A DNA stretch of 64,000 nucleotides from Enoplosus armatus (lineage: Eukaryota > Chordata > Actinopteri > Centrarchiformes > Enoplosidae). The notes beneath the pieces were generated by a model. That model saw only the letters and a program-made list of their open reading frames with translations. It had not been told where the DNA came from and did not search any database. Each line of letters starts with the position of its first letter. Position 1 is the stretch's first letter. The stretch lies in contig NC_092182.1 of NCBI RefSeq assembly GCF_043641665.1, positions 20,397,241-20,461,240 on the forward strand. Direction: 5' to 3'. A program made the position numbers and the translations under genes. Positions 23,648 through 34,700 of this stretch are shown in pieces.

Positions 23648-24305
23648 TACACATATAGTCAAACATACATGCACGTAAAGTACGGAGCATTTTCTGGTGC
23701 AGCCGTCCATCGGTTCATTCACTCTTCATGGCAACGTAAATGCTCCCACCACATATGGCACTACTCTGTGGACACGCGGTATGGGCATGTGTACACTCAC
23801 ACAAACACACACTAACACACATACACACACAGCCACTCACAATTACAGATACCAAGCCACCATTGCTACTAATCCCATCGCCCCCAGCTGTCAAAATCAG
23901 CCCTCCATCCAATCCCCGTCGCTCAGCCGAGTCCTCAGTCTCTGCAGGCTTTCTGGAGAGAAACCTGTAGGCTGCTGGTGTGTGCAGAGCTGTGTTGTGA
24001 GTGCTCTTGTACCGGCTGTTCACCAGAGAGCGCATACCTTCTCAGGCCCAGGCAGAAATTTAACCTATTCTTCTAAGTGCTAGCGACGAACACGGAACAG
24101 TGTCATGAAGTCATGAATGCTGTTAAAGTCCCTAGTAACCATTTTCTTACTCATCGGCTTATTTGCACTGAGGATAATTCTGCAGCAGCCCGTGCAGAAG
24201 CTGCAAACCGGCAGCATTTCTTTTCCCTCTCTGCTATATGTTAAGGATTGTTGTAGCTCTGCACACATCTCTCTCTCTCTCAAGGCCCAGCTCTCTCCCT
24301 CACTG

Positions 24306-24330
24306 CCCCCCCCCCCCCCCCCCCCCCCCC
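24306..24330. repeat. Poly-C tract (25 nt)
   Basis: Uninterrupted C homopolymer of about 25 bases within a CT-rich segment; G-run on the template strand of the presumed gene. Confidence 0.9.
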
Positions 24331-24807
24331 TCCTTTGCTCTCTACATTTGTCTCAGCTTTTTTCTCACTCTTTCATGTCTCCCATTCTGCGCCATGCACA
24401 AATCTCCCTGTTGTTGTCAGTCGTGGACTCTCAGGGATGCACTGGAGAGACAGGTTGCGGATGAGAGAACAGTCACTATGCTGCTTCTCTTACCTGTGAG
24501 GGCTTAATGATAAAAATAGACCAGCGCTGGGAACATGAATATTTAACTTAATGCGGGCAACTCTTTTTTTTTGTGAGGGGGGGGATTACAATGGTGCGCT
24601 AAGAGCACGGACAGCAGTTGTAAGAGGTTGGCGGCCGGGTTGAAGCATGACCCCGTTTATAAGTGCGACGAATTGGAAGCATCAAGGGCAGGTTACCAAG
24701 CGTGACATAAAGCCACATCACAGCGCGGCAGAAGTGTTAAGCTAATATGATTACTTGAGGGTTGCTGTCTCTGTGCGTGCTTCCACCTTTTAGCTTTCAC
24801 TGTCTGA

Positions 24808-24810
<3 letters not shown>

Positions 24811-24849
<39 letters not shown>
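24811..24849. repeat. (GT)n microsatellite
   Basis: About 19 GT units. Confidence 0.95.
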
Positions 24850-24852
<3 letters not shown>

Positions 24853-24925
24853 CCATGTGTGTGCAGAATGGAGTTTTAAAGTTGGCACGCATTCTCATAC
24901 TGAGCACATGCTAATGTGCTGAGAA

Positions 24926-24953
24926 GTGTGTGTGTGTGTGTGTGTGTGTGTGT
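24926..24953. repeat. (GT)n microsatellite
   Basis: About 14 GT units, 77 bases after the preceding GT block. Confidence 0.95.
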
Positions 24954-25482
24954 TGTAGCTCATCGCCTCTCCTGCTATATATAGATGTCAGCCTGTTTCA
25001 TTTGTCAGGCTGTCCCTTTTTATCTGTTCCGGGTTAATGCGTAGATATAAGCTATGCATGTAATGTGCACAGAGCCTTGCTGGGACCCTCAGAGGTGCCC
25101 GCCACCGCCACCTCCTCCCAACACATCTCTCAGTCTCTCTCTGTTTCTCCCCCTGTGTCACACTCTCCCTCTCTCTCTCTTTTTGTCACTCTGCAGTAGC
25201 AGCATCTCTCAGGATAGGACCTCATTCACACCCCCCACCCCCCCCCATCCCTTTCATCTGAATCACAGCTCTGCTAAGCTAGCTGTGCAACAACCTGAAT
25301 AACTCTGTTTAGTCATCAGTACTATGCAGGGCAGATCCAGATAGGGAGGGCTTTTCGCCTCTTTACAGTAGGAATGTCAGAGGCTGTCGCTGTCCGCTCT
25401 CCCCCGGTGCTGAAAGCGACTCCTCCCCCCTCTCTCTCGCCTGACTCCAGTAGTTCTTATATCCAGGAGCTCAGGGCTGCCT

Positions 25483-25503
25483 AGCGCTGTCCAAGGTGCT
25501 GAT
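25483..25503 (-). promoter_or_regulatory. RE1/NRSE, REST (NRSF) binding site in slc12a5 intron 1
   Basis: On the + strand the site reads AGCGCTGTCC, AA, then GGTGCTGAT. Against the reverse complement of the classical 21-bp RE1 (TTCAGCACC-nn-GGACAGCGCC), every position agrees except the two outermost bases and the two unconstrained central ones, and the half-site spacing is canonical. REST bound to RE1 represses neuronal genes in non-neuronal cells. Mammalian KCC2 is known to carry such an element in intron 1 about 2 kb from the transcription start. Here it lies 2.35 kb downstream of the start codon. The binding prediction is strong from sequence; the regulatory role is inferred from the known gene. 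Confidence 0.85.
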
Positions 25504-26547
25504 TTATAGCCTTCATTACACGGCTGGGTTACAGCCCGGGAGAGGACAACACGGCGAGTTACAGCATTAGGGTGGAGGTGTGTGTTTGTAGGGGTGTGCA
25601 CACTTTTTCCTAAACATGCACAGATGAAAGGCTTGATTCTCAGGCAAATTAAAAAAAAAAGGTTGTAAGGAAGCTAAAAGAGAAGTGGATGCATGATGAG
25701 CCAGATTTACATATTCATAAGTCGTCGTGTTGCTCTCCCACCATATTGTTGATTATCTGCAGATTTTTCTCTGTGGAGCAGTGGAGAGGTGAAGTGTCAG
25801 CGGTGCGAGGAGGTTGGATGCAATCAAGAAGAGTTGAAGGGAAGGTGAAGTTTTAGTGATCCATTTGCAGCACAGAAAGGGTTTAATGGCAGAGCATGTC
25901 TTGTTTTTTAAGCACAAGAGGGGAAGCTGTTACTGTCTGAAAGATGTAGTGATGCAGGGTGGATGGATACCTAAAGGAGGAGGGGGTTGAAGAGTTGTTG
26001 ATTTCCTCGGCAGGTGTAGAATGATGCTCTGGAATCAGTTTTCTTTTTCCACATTGAGACGAGAGAGTTGTGGTTTATTTCTCCCTTTCTAGTGTTTGAA
26101 TGTGGATTGTACCATTTTACACATATTCATATTGTAACAAATATACTTCATCTGCCGAATCGTGTAAAGCTACAGTGTAAACAATGTTTGCTCGGACAGT
26201 CAGAGCACTCGTTGTTTATGGTGCAGCATTAAGAGGAGCTGTTAGTGTTCAGCTGCCTGGGTTCTTGTTAGCAAGCAAAAGTAATTTCATGCTACTTCTC
26301 CAAAGGTTTGTTAGTGTCTGCAGTTTTTCATTTATGTATTCAGTCGCTCATTAATGTGTCAGTTCAGTTTATTCGCTCCAGTTTAATGAGTGAGTAGTTT
26401 TTGTAACGTGTGCATAATTGAATATTGCTCATGAGTTCTGCCTGGACAGTCTTCGGCTCAGCAGGTCAGCTGATATGCGGCTCACTCCAGACAGATCACA
26501 CTCTGGAGGCTTATTTAGAAAACATTTCAAACATTATTGCCTCTGTT
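25504..26547 (+). other. Intron 1, no gene feature seen
   Basis: Unique-looking sequence without recognisable repeats except an A-run at 25651-25660. No KCC2 exon or other coding exon was found. Confidence 0.55.
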
Positions 26548-26830
26548 AGATAAGATACATTTTATTGATCCCATGCAGGGAAAGTGAAGTGTCACAGCAG
26601 TATAAGTACAAGAACAAAAGCATAGTATAGATAAGTAACTTTGAAAAATACACTAGTACATAGTACAATCTACTATGTACAAATGAAGCATGAAAAACCT
26701 AAAATAAATGGTACTAAATACAATATCCACCAACATAAGTGAGGGACTGGTTACTGTGGTAACAGCAAGGGCTGGTTACTATTACAGCAAGCTACTGGTG
26801 TATCTGTTCACAGTGGAGCCAAACAAACTC
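26548..26830 (-). mobile_element. LINE 3' end fragment (antisense)
   Basis: The segment opens with AGATAAGATACATTTTATTGATCCCATGCAGGGAAA, the reverse complement of the common fish LINE 3' end (TTTCCC...GGGATCAATAAAATGTATCT). It continues with GTGTCACAGCAGTATAAGTACAAGAACAAAAGC, which resembles the 3' UTR of the same class. No coding remnant is visible and the 5' limit is approximate. Confidence 0.6.
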
Positions 26831-27057
26831 AACTTGTTTTTAATAAAGAAGTCAGTCAATAATAATTGCAACCTGATTTCATTTGATGCTGCACACGATG
26901 CAAGTAGTTTTCAAACAGCAGAGCAGTAAAGTCCGTCGTCTTGCTGAGGAGTTGAATGTGTTCAACCTGTCACCTGCAGCTCTTGCTCTAACAGCTCACT
27001 GTGGCTGCTCCTTCTGTCTTCAGTGACTCCCTCCAATGTTTAATACTGAACTGCTGA

Positions 27058-27221
27058 CAAAAAAGAAATAAAAAAAGCCAAAAGTCTTTGTTTTGTGGGC
27101 TGTGGGAAATGATAATTTTTCACTGTTTTCTGACAATTAAAAGACCAAACCATTTTACAGATTAATCTAGAAAATAGCCAGCAGATTATTTGATAAAGAA
27201 AATAATCATTAGTTGCAGCAC
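27058..27221 (-). repeat. Interspersed repeat, 'ggctgcaactaacgatta' family
   Basis: Read on the - strand it begins TGCTGCAACTAATGATTATTTTC, continues CTAGATTAATCTGTAAAATGG and ends with the CTGTCAGAAAA..GTGAAAAA section of a very common fish repeat. Related copies are at 42046-42310 and 58232-58530 (+) and at 60375-60550 (-). The family is non-coding; I do not know its transposon class. Confidence 0.75.
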
Positions 27222-27255
27222 CCATCCATCCATCCATCCATCCATCCATCCATCC
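27222..27255. repeat. (CCAT)n microsatellite
   Basis: About eight CCAT units immediately adjoining the repeat copy at 27058-27221, as often occurs where a microsatellite grows from a repeat terminus. Confidence 0.95.
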
Positions 27256-28233
27256 ACTCATCCCCTCTCTCCAGCCAGTCCGTACTCCTGGTCAGGGCTG
27301 TGGTTGTAATGATGTTTTAGTTATGGCTGACTGCATAATACTGCAAAATGCTCCCTGGGGCCCTCTCCCAGGGAGGCAGTTGTTGTGTATGCTCAACGTC
27401 ATTATTCTCTGTCTACCCGCTCTGCGACTTATCTACTGTGAATGGAGAGAGAGAGAGAGCAGAAATGCACTGTAAGTGAGAGAGATTGCTGGCTAATACA
27501 GAACCACAGGCACTTGTTACTTGAAAAGGTAGCTCTCTGGCTGCACACACAAAAAAAATGCATTTTCAGTAGCTTAGCACTAAAGTGTATCATCCACACA
27601 TGAGTAGACAGACACATAGGCCTGTTGGAGCCTGCAGTATAGAACTGTATGGGTCAAGTTCAATACTTTATCGCCATGTCAACCAGGTTAACTGCGTAGC
27701 AGGACAATGCTGTACACTTCATTGATCATTAGACACACCAGCGTGTTTGAGAAGGAGAAACTACATATTGTGGAAAAAGACTTTTAACCAAATTAGCATA
27801 GAAGTAAGTTACAGTTTTGCCTGTATTAACTTAGTCTTGCCTTTATCTCTCACCCCATAATACGCCCACAAAAACCACCTGCGTATGATTCAGTGCTATT
27901 TTCAGTGTATTTCGGTGTACTACCCACCTGAAGTCCAAATATAGATTGTAATTATGTGTCACTTAATTGAATTTAATAAATGTAGGTATTAATGAAACAT
28001 GGATACAGTGGCTTACGTAACGAAGGGGCAGATGAATTGGTTTTCTTGCAAATTAGAGTATGGTTACCATCCGTAGTGGGTGTCCAGATATAATGGATGG
28101 GTATTCATTCATTGGTTTGTCAATTAATAAGCAGGAGAGTATAATCAGCAGTGAAGGGCTGCGCTTCCCCAAAGCTTGCTGTTGACTCATACTGTTCTGA
28201 TGAAAAGCTCACACAAAAGCATGTACAAATAGG

Positions 28234-28236
<3 letters not shown>

Positions 28237-28286
<50 letters not shown>

Positions 28287-28288
28287 CA
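28237..28288. repeat. (CA)n microsatellite
   Basis: About 26 CA units with one CG interruption near the 3' end; the flank is GGGCG. Confidence 0.95.
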
Positions 28289-30988
28289 TGTTTAGACCAC
28301 CATTAGTCACCTTGTACATGTTCTGCTTTACTACAAGTTTTCCTTTCCTAATATTTATATTTATATTGTATTTGGTTTGAGACTCAAAGACAAAAGAGAA
28401 ATCACTGCCTTTCATTTGGAACACATAAATACGTTGATTACACAACTTCATTCTCTGAATGAATTTAATTGTGACATTAAAGCAGCACGAATCCCTGCAC
28501 GGCAGCAAAAAAACAGTGGTAGGAAAACAGAGGCGCCGAGGGTTTCTGAGGTAAAAGATTTCAAATGGATGGATGATCTCAGAGAGAAATAGATGGCCGG
28601 GTTTATGGAGGGGAAGAGGAGGTCAGAGGAAGTGAAGGAAAGGGATGAATCATGTCAAAAGAAGCTCAACCAAGCTGAATACAGGAACCTCCGTCTTCTC
28701 TCTCACCACGTTCAGAAAAATGTACTGAAAATGGTATGAATACAACTACACAAGTCAATGATTTAAATAGATAGAGAATTAAGTAAGACAGTTTTTTCAT
28801 TAAGGCAGATTGTGAGTGGGGAAAATAATGAGGCATTTACATATGATATATGAAAGATGAAAATATTATTAAAGAAGCAATAAATAATCACAGAGAAATC
28901 ATGTACTGTAGAGTATGTAATATCCTTTTATAGAGAGGAAGATGCAAGCAGGAATAAGCAAATTGTATTATGTTGGTAAAATCTGGTTAAAAAGCATTTG
29001 TTAGCAATTAAAAAACACTGAAGGACAACAACACAACCTAACTACGATCTCAAAGTAGAAAAAGGTGGCATATCATCAAAACAGCAATGCTATTTTAATA
29101 AAACATGAAGCTGCACAGATATTGTCTGACGTGTTTAACAGCAAGCCACTTTACTACCTGACCAGATTCAATAGAGTTCTGCTTCAGTAGGTTTACAACC
29201 TTCTAGGGCCACATGTACTTGTAGAGGTATTTATATAATCTACGACAATAGCCGTTTAGAAATAAAGACTGAAATGATCTCCTCGCACCACCAATATATT
29301 TGAAATCATTTAAAGAACAATTAACTTTCTAGTAATTAATTGTAGTCCATCTTCATTATTTATCAGGACACCCTACAACGTATTATTGCTAATACAGCAT
29401 GGCAGCAAGTACTGTATCTACAACTGACAACCTTCCCCAATATCAACATCAATGACATCACATCTTTAAGCCTGGGATGTTTATTGGCAGTTACCATGTA
29501 GTTTTTTTAAACTATTTTGCTTGTTGGTGATGTGTTTCATCATTTTAGTGGATAAATGTTGTTAGTAATTTTATTGCGGGAGTCATGCTGAGTCAAAGGC
29601 CCTTTTTTTCAAGGTCAGCAGTTTTTAGACTTTTAATATTTGAACAGTTAGAAATCAGTGAAAGAGGAGGCAGAAATACATGTTTGACTTTGAGAGACAT
29701 GAACTTCTCCCTTGAGTGGGACAACTGCTTATCGCTGTTGCTCTCTCCAGCTATACTTAACGAAAGCAATATGTTTAGATATGCTCAGCTGGGATTATCA
29801 AACGGCATGCTGGGAAACGAAGGAAGAGGTTGAGATGAAGAGGTAAAGTGGATGCAACAGAAAAGAAGATTACAGCATCAAAACAACTCTTGAATGCATC
29901 ACATACATTACAGTATTATAAACTGATAATTTAACACTTTATCTGCAGGAGGAATTTTCCCTTTAAAGGCCTTAAAGATGGCAGCTTCTCCTGAATGTTT
30001 GTAGCTTTCTCATCAAAGGGAATCCATTTGGTTCAGGTGCAGCACTGTGTGTGAATCTGCACGCGGCAGATAAAGTAAATCAAAACGATTCCCGCGGAGC
30101 TGACGGCACACGCTCCTCACTCCCCAGCTCCTTTATTGAAGTGACCAAAGTCCTTGATGAGTCTCTCAATTTCCTCCCTATCTGACATTACTGTGAACCG
30201 GCCTGTGCCAGGAGATGGAACCATAATGAAAAGCCAGGTATTGATTTGCTCTCACTCATACACCTATTTGCGGTGATTTAGCTGGTGTGTGGTTGAGACT
30301 GGCCTCAGAACCACGATACCCACTCAGCCCAGTGGCACAACAATCAGTCCCTACATCAACTTTGTACCTGAAGACTTCTGGTCTGGCTTTTATTTTGTGT
30401 CAAGAGACAAAGAACCCCTGTTACTACATTTCTAAGTGTGTGTGTGCAAGTCAGAGCCTGGCTTCATCCCATTTTAGCAAGCTGTTTTGCTTTGGCTCAG
30501 GAGAGAAAAATGACCAAGTAGGTGATGTGGATTGCCATGGTTACAGTCTGGGCTGTTGGAAATGTTCCATATATTTGCTAAATATGAACCCCCTTTACAC
30601 TGAGGTTAAACATGACAAACAAAATACAGCACATGCTGTTTCTGTCCTGCCATTCATTGGTTTCTGCGAGGAAATCGCTGCTGTGGTAGGTTCACTTTTG
30701 TATTTAATACACAGTATTTAAGTTGGGGAATTTCCCTGGCGTATAAATCATTTGCATTTCATAAAGCGAAGAGAGAGAAGTCACGTTTCTCTCTTCTTGA
30801 GCTCACACGTAACTTCTGCGTCACGGCTTTCTCTCCGTCTCTGAGGAAGTTTAAACAATCCTTCAGCTCCATCCTTAATTGCCTAGGTAACCACCAGCCA
30901 TCTGAATTGTTTTTTTTCTTCCTTTCATCTTAAGAGCAGTTGTTATACAGCATGCGCTTGCCATCACGTGTACACTTGGTCCTGAGCA

Positions 30989-31007
30989 TGTGTGTGTGTG
31001 TGTGTGT
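30989..31007. repeat. (TG)n microsatellite
   Basis: About nine units. Confidence 0.9.
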
Positions 31008-31193
31008 ATAGTGTGCCTCTCTACATATGTGTGTGTCTGTGATCTCTTTTTAATGTGTGTGTGCATGCTAATATTGCCAAAATAAATAAGACGACAACTG
31101 CTGGTGTTGAATCCAGCCAGCAGTGGTGTAGAGACTCATTATGTGTGAGGGGTGGGGCGATGTGGACGTATAGCTTCAGCTGTGGAAACCCCA

Positions 31194-31220
31194 GTGTGTG
31201 TGTGTGTGTGTGTGTGTGTG
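31194..31220. repeat. (GT)n microsatellite
   Basis: About 13 units followed by a G-run. Confidence 0.95.
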
Positions 31221-32436
31221 GGGGAGGATCCTCTGTTGTACAGCGTGGCATTGTGAGATTGCTTCGTCTTTAAACTAAAAAGCGGCTTAATTGGTGGTTA
31301 TGAGTGGGCAGAGGGACTGCAAGGTGACTGCGAGGCCAGCGGTGGAGGTTTCTGTAGAACCAACAAACAGCGCCTGGCCGCCTTGGATGAAAATCAAACA
31401 CACAGTCTTTTATTTTGGGCAGCGGAGGAGGATGGGGGACGGTCATGGAGGGGGATCAATCCCTCACAGGCTGCTTCATAGCCAGTGAAGTAATTCTGGC
31501 CAGCAGTTCACCAGTGGACTCTCTCTACACTCACACACTTACGGAGGGCATAATGTTTGGGATGGACTGGAATTGCTAATGAGGCAGATGGGCACTGCAC
31601 CAACATCATGCTTTTGCATAAGAACTTCAATGCACAGATTGAAGTTCAGAGCATGCAAATGATGCAGCTTAGATGATGAAAAGGTGTTACCACTGATTAA
31701 TTACTGATACAGTGTGGTGAACAAGTTAAAGCAATGAGGAAGCTCTTTAAAGCAGTGGCAACACATGGAAAGGCAGGAAAACTAAAAGGCAAATTCAAAT
31801 AAAATTGTGATATTAAATTACATATATACCGTGATATAGGATGTTATAGTAGAGTTACTAGAGTTATTAGAGTAGTCAGTTGTAGTCAGCTGTGAACTGT
31901 ATGTTACTGTGTTGTGAAACCAGGACATGATTCACTTGATGGGGCAAAATCACTATGTTTTACATAACAGGGTTCGGGGATGAAAAATGCAGAATAATGA
32001 CAATAGTTTTGCATGTGCCTCAACCATTATAAAGACTACTGTATAGACTATAGACTGTGATTGATCGGTTTTACCTTACTGTCTCTTAACCACAGTAATC
32101 AAAATTGATAGGGGTGTTTCCACTGATGGAAAGTGATATGTTACGGGCCCAGTGCCTCTCATTCATCGCTACAACCTGCTGTCCAGATGCCACCGTCTTA
32201 TAAAGGCCGACACTGATTATAAATCTCCCCATTTGCCTGATTGACCACATTAAAGCCCAATGGTGCGTTTGTAATTTTGGCTTTAACGATGAAATGGCCA
32301 GAACTGGTGATGAAGTTTTCGCTTTCTCTGTCTTTCCAGCTTTCCTGTTAGTTCCTGGCCGTTAGGGTACCCATAGCGTCATTAGAGGATATTAAGTTTT
32401 TTTTTTAGTGGAAATGATTTGGCAGTGGTTTGGGGG

Positions 32437-32455
32437 GTGTGTGTGTGTGTGTGTG
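32437..32455. repeat. (GT)n microsatellite
   Basis: About nine units, preceded by six G. Confidence 0.9.
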
Positions 32456-34183
32456 GGTGGAAGCATAATGAAATGTCTTACTTCCAAGGCCTGTAATGTA
32501 GAGAACAGTGGGGAGCTTCAGAAGCACTTCCATCATCAGCCTCGCTTGTGTTGTTTTTGACTTCATTTTAAACATCCACGGGGTGATTTGAGTCCTGCTT
32601 CTTCATGAGAAACCAATATCTTCTTTATGTCGAGCCAAAATATTAAATTCAGATTTCATAAATAATCTATCTATCATAAATGTGACAATAAACAAACAAT
32701 TGTAGTCAAATAAACTGTTGTGTTAGTTAATAACATGCCCCTTTATCCTGTTTCCCCTTCACACATTGCTTGAAGTGACAGATAAATGTTCAAGGACATT
32801 ACTGGATTAGGGCCATTATGACCGGGACACAAAGAGCAACACTGTAATTTGAACATTTTCAATGGCAGGGTTATCAGTGGAGCTGTTTGGGAAAATAGTC
32901 ATTCATTGTAGGAAGACACTTTTTCCCCCCTTTTTGCCAGAACAAACTGTAGACAGCTAATTCTATAAAACACACACGCAAAACAAACTGATTCTTATTA
33001 CTACTTATTATCAACTAAATGGTCCAATTAGTTTGAACAGTCTACAGTGCCCATACAGCCGTTTGATGTCTTTACAGCTGTGGAGTCTTTCATGTCATAG
33101 TGTCATTTGACGACGATGTATTTTGTTAGGGATCAAACAGACACAGACGAGGACGTGCAGAGGTAAACTTGTGGATTGTGATTGATACTGCTGTTATTGG
33201 CAAAAAGCCGCTGTGATTATTGGCTGCCTTTTAACACACACACACCTGTATGTCTTGTCATAGGAACGGTAGCACACATGCATCAACACAAATAGTTCTG
33301 TGTGGTTCGTGTTATTTCAGTTCATTTAATAATAACTATACTTAAAACCACTTACATTCATATTTCAGGTGCATCTCTAAACAGTTTACATAATTTCCTC
33401 TCCCTCAGCAGCAGCCACTCTATATACCATCTTATTCAATCATTGCCTTTCAGCCCACCACTTAAACACAGCCCAGCTAAGTGGACATATAGATGTAAAG
33501 TTTAATCTCACAATCAAATATTTATGTCTCTAGGTATGAATGTCATGCAGCGTTCCCCTGAGTGTAGTGTCGCCTTTGGCTAGGCCGACCACTTAGCTCA
33601 TGGTGCCACAACACCTCTCTGTGTCTCTCTCTCTCCCTGTCTGTCTCTTTCTTTCTCTTTGACGACAGCTTAGTTGACATGTCTGCGTAACTCTCAGTCA
33701 GGCGAGTGTCTGGGGCTGATATGCCTGTATGAATAGTATTTCCCATTTCGCCACGGCCCAGAGAGCCTATCAGCATCCTCGGCAAATGGAAATAAACCAT
33801 CTGTCAGTCGGGCCCCTCCACAGGCGGCGTAGAGCCGTGCCACTTGCCCCGTGTCCCATCTTGGCCCTCAATAGGAACCCATTTAGCTATTGTCACACAG
33901 GAAATGGAGCAACTTAACTGGAGAGCTCTGGGATTGGTGTGGTGTGTGCCGCAGCGTAAATACAGAGCATTTCTCGAGGCGCTCTCAGCTTTTGATGTTT
34001 TATGTTTAGTAAGCAGGATTAGAGGATATTCTGTCTCCATGGATTCCCAATTTACACACGTTTTATTATTTTTTGGATACTTGACAAGATGAAATTTGAC
34101 TATTTGTCACATTTGTACCTCTTTGCCAATTGACACAGTCAGCCTGTCGGTAGATGTTTTTTATGCGTGGAGGTTATGTTCTG

Positions 34184-34700
34184 TTAAAGCTGCACGAGTC
34201 AATGCTTTATATTAACAGCAGGTCAAATGACTATGTGTAGTGTAAAAGGGCTCACTCTTAGAGAGTTACCACCTGACTCTGCAGGTTCCCTCAGCTCCAC
34301 AGAGCATTTTATTGTCTGTCAGCTCCTTGTTTTGGTTCTACGGCCCTCAGCTTTACTGTTTAGGTTCACTCTCACCGCTCTCATCAGCCTTTCATGTGCA
34401 GCAGGCAGCTGTTTTCAGCAAAACAGTCTCTAAAAACGCACTCTACACCACCTGCTCAGCATCAAGCAGCAGACAGACAAAGTTAGCAAGTAGCTGGTGA
34501 ACACAGTGGACGGCAAATACTCGACAGGTGGAGAGAAACACGACTCCAAATTTATGGTTATGTTGTTGCATTCTTTTGTGTAAATTGGCAGCTGTTTCGC
34601 TGACATGTTTGTCATAACATGTCAATGTTGTGTTTGCAGCTTGTTCTGTTGCCCCCAAGTCACCAAAGAAAATCAATTATGGCCGCTGTAATAAAATGTT
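34184..34700 (+). repeat. Dispersed repeat family A, copy 1
   Basis: Begins TAAAGCTGCACGAGTCAATGC and includes GCAGGCAGCTGTTTTCAGCAAAACAG, CACCACCTGCTCAGCATCAAGCAGCAG and GACAAAGTTAGC. It ends near AGCTTGTTCTGTTGCCCCCAAGT. The same succession occurs at 56355-57065 (+) and, for its central part, at 51240-51475 (-). No ORF is shared between copies. The family was recognised by comparing copies inside this window. Confidence 0.85.

Larger units (their letters stand above)
23192..25482 (+). other. Intron 1, proximal part
   Basis: Presumed slc12a5 intron rich in simple repeats: (AC)n at 23605-23645, poly-C at 24306-24330, (GT)n at 24811-24849 and 24926-24953, and several CT-rich stretches. No further exon was recognised. 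The open frames at 23351-23603 and 23697-24083 are driven by AC/GT repeats. Confidence 0.6.
27256..34183 (+). other. Intron 1, gene-free with several microsatellites
   Basis: No exon recognised. Contains (CA)n at 28237-28288 and GT runs at 30989-31007, 31194-31220 and 32437-32455. The block 33700-34060 is GC-balanced and non-repetitive and could be a conserved element. The interval 28700-29560 is notably AT-rich. Confidence 0.5.

Noticed and set aside
24605..24614. CACGGACAGC, a match to the right half of an RE1 site
   Set aside because: The left half (TTCAGCACC) is absent at canonical or extended spacing, so it is at most a half-site.
27222..27255. CRISPR-like or satellite array
   Set aside because: A simple tetranucleotide (CCAT) microsatellite; no spaced repeats of CRISPR type exist in the window.
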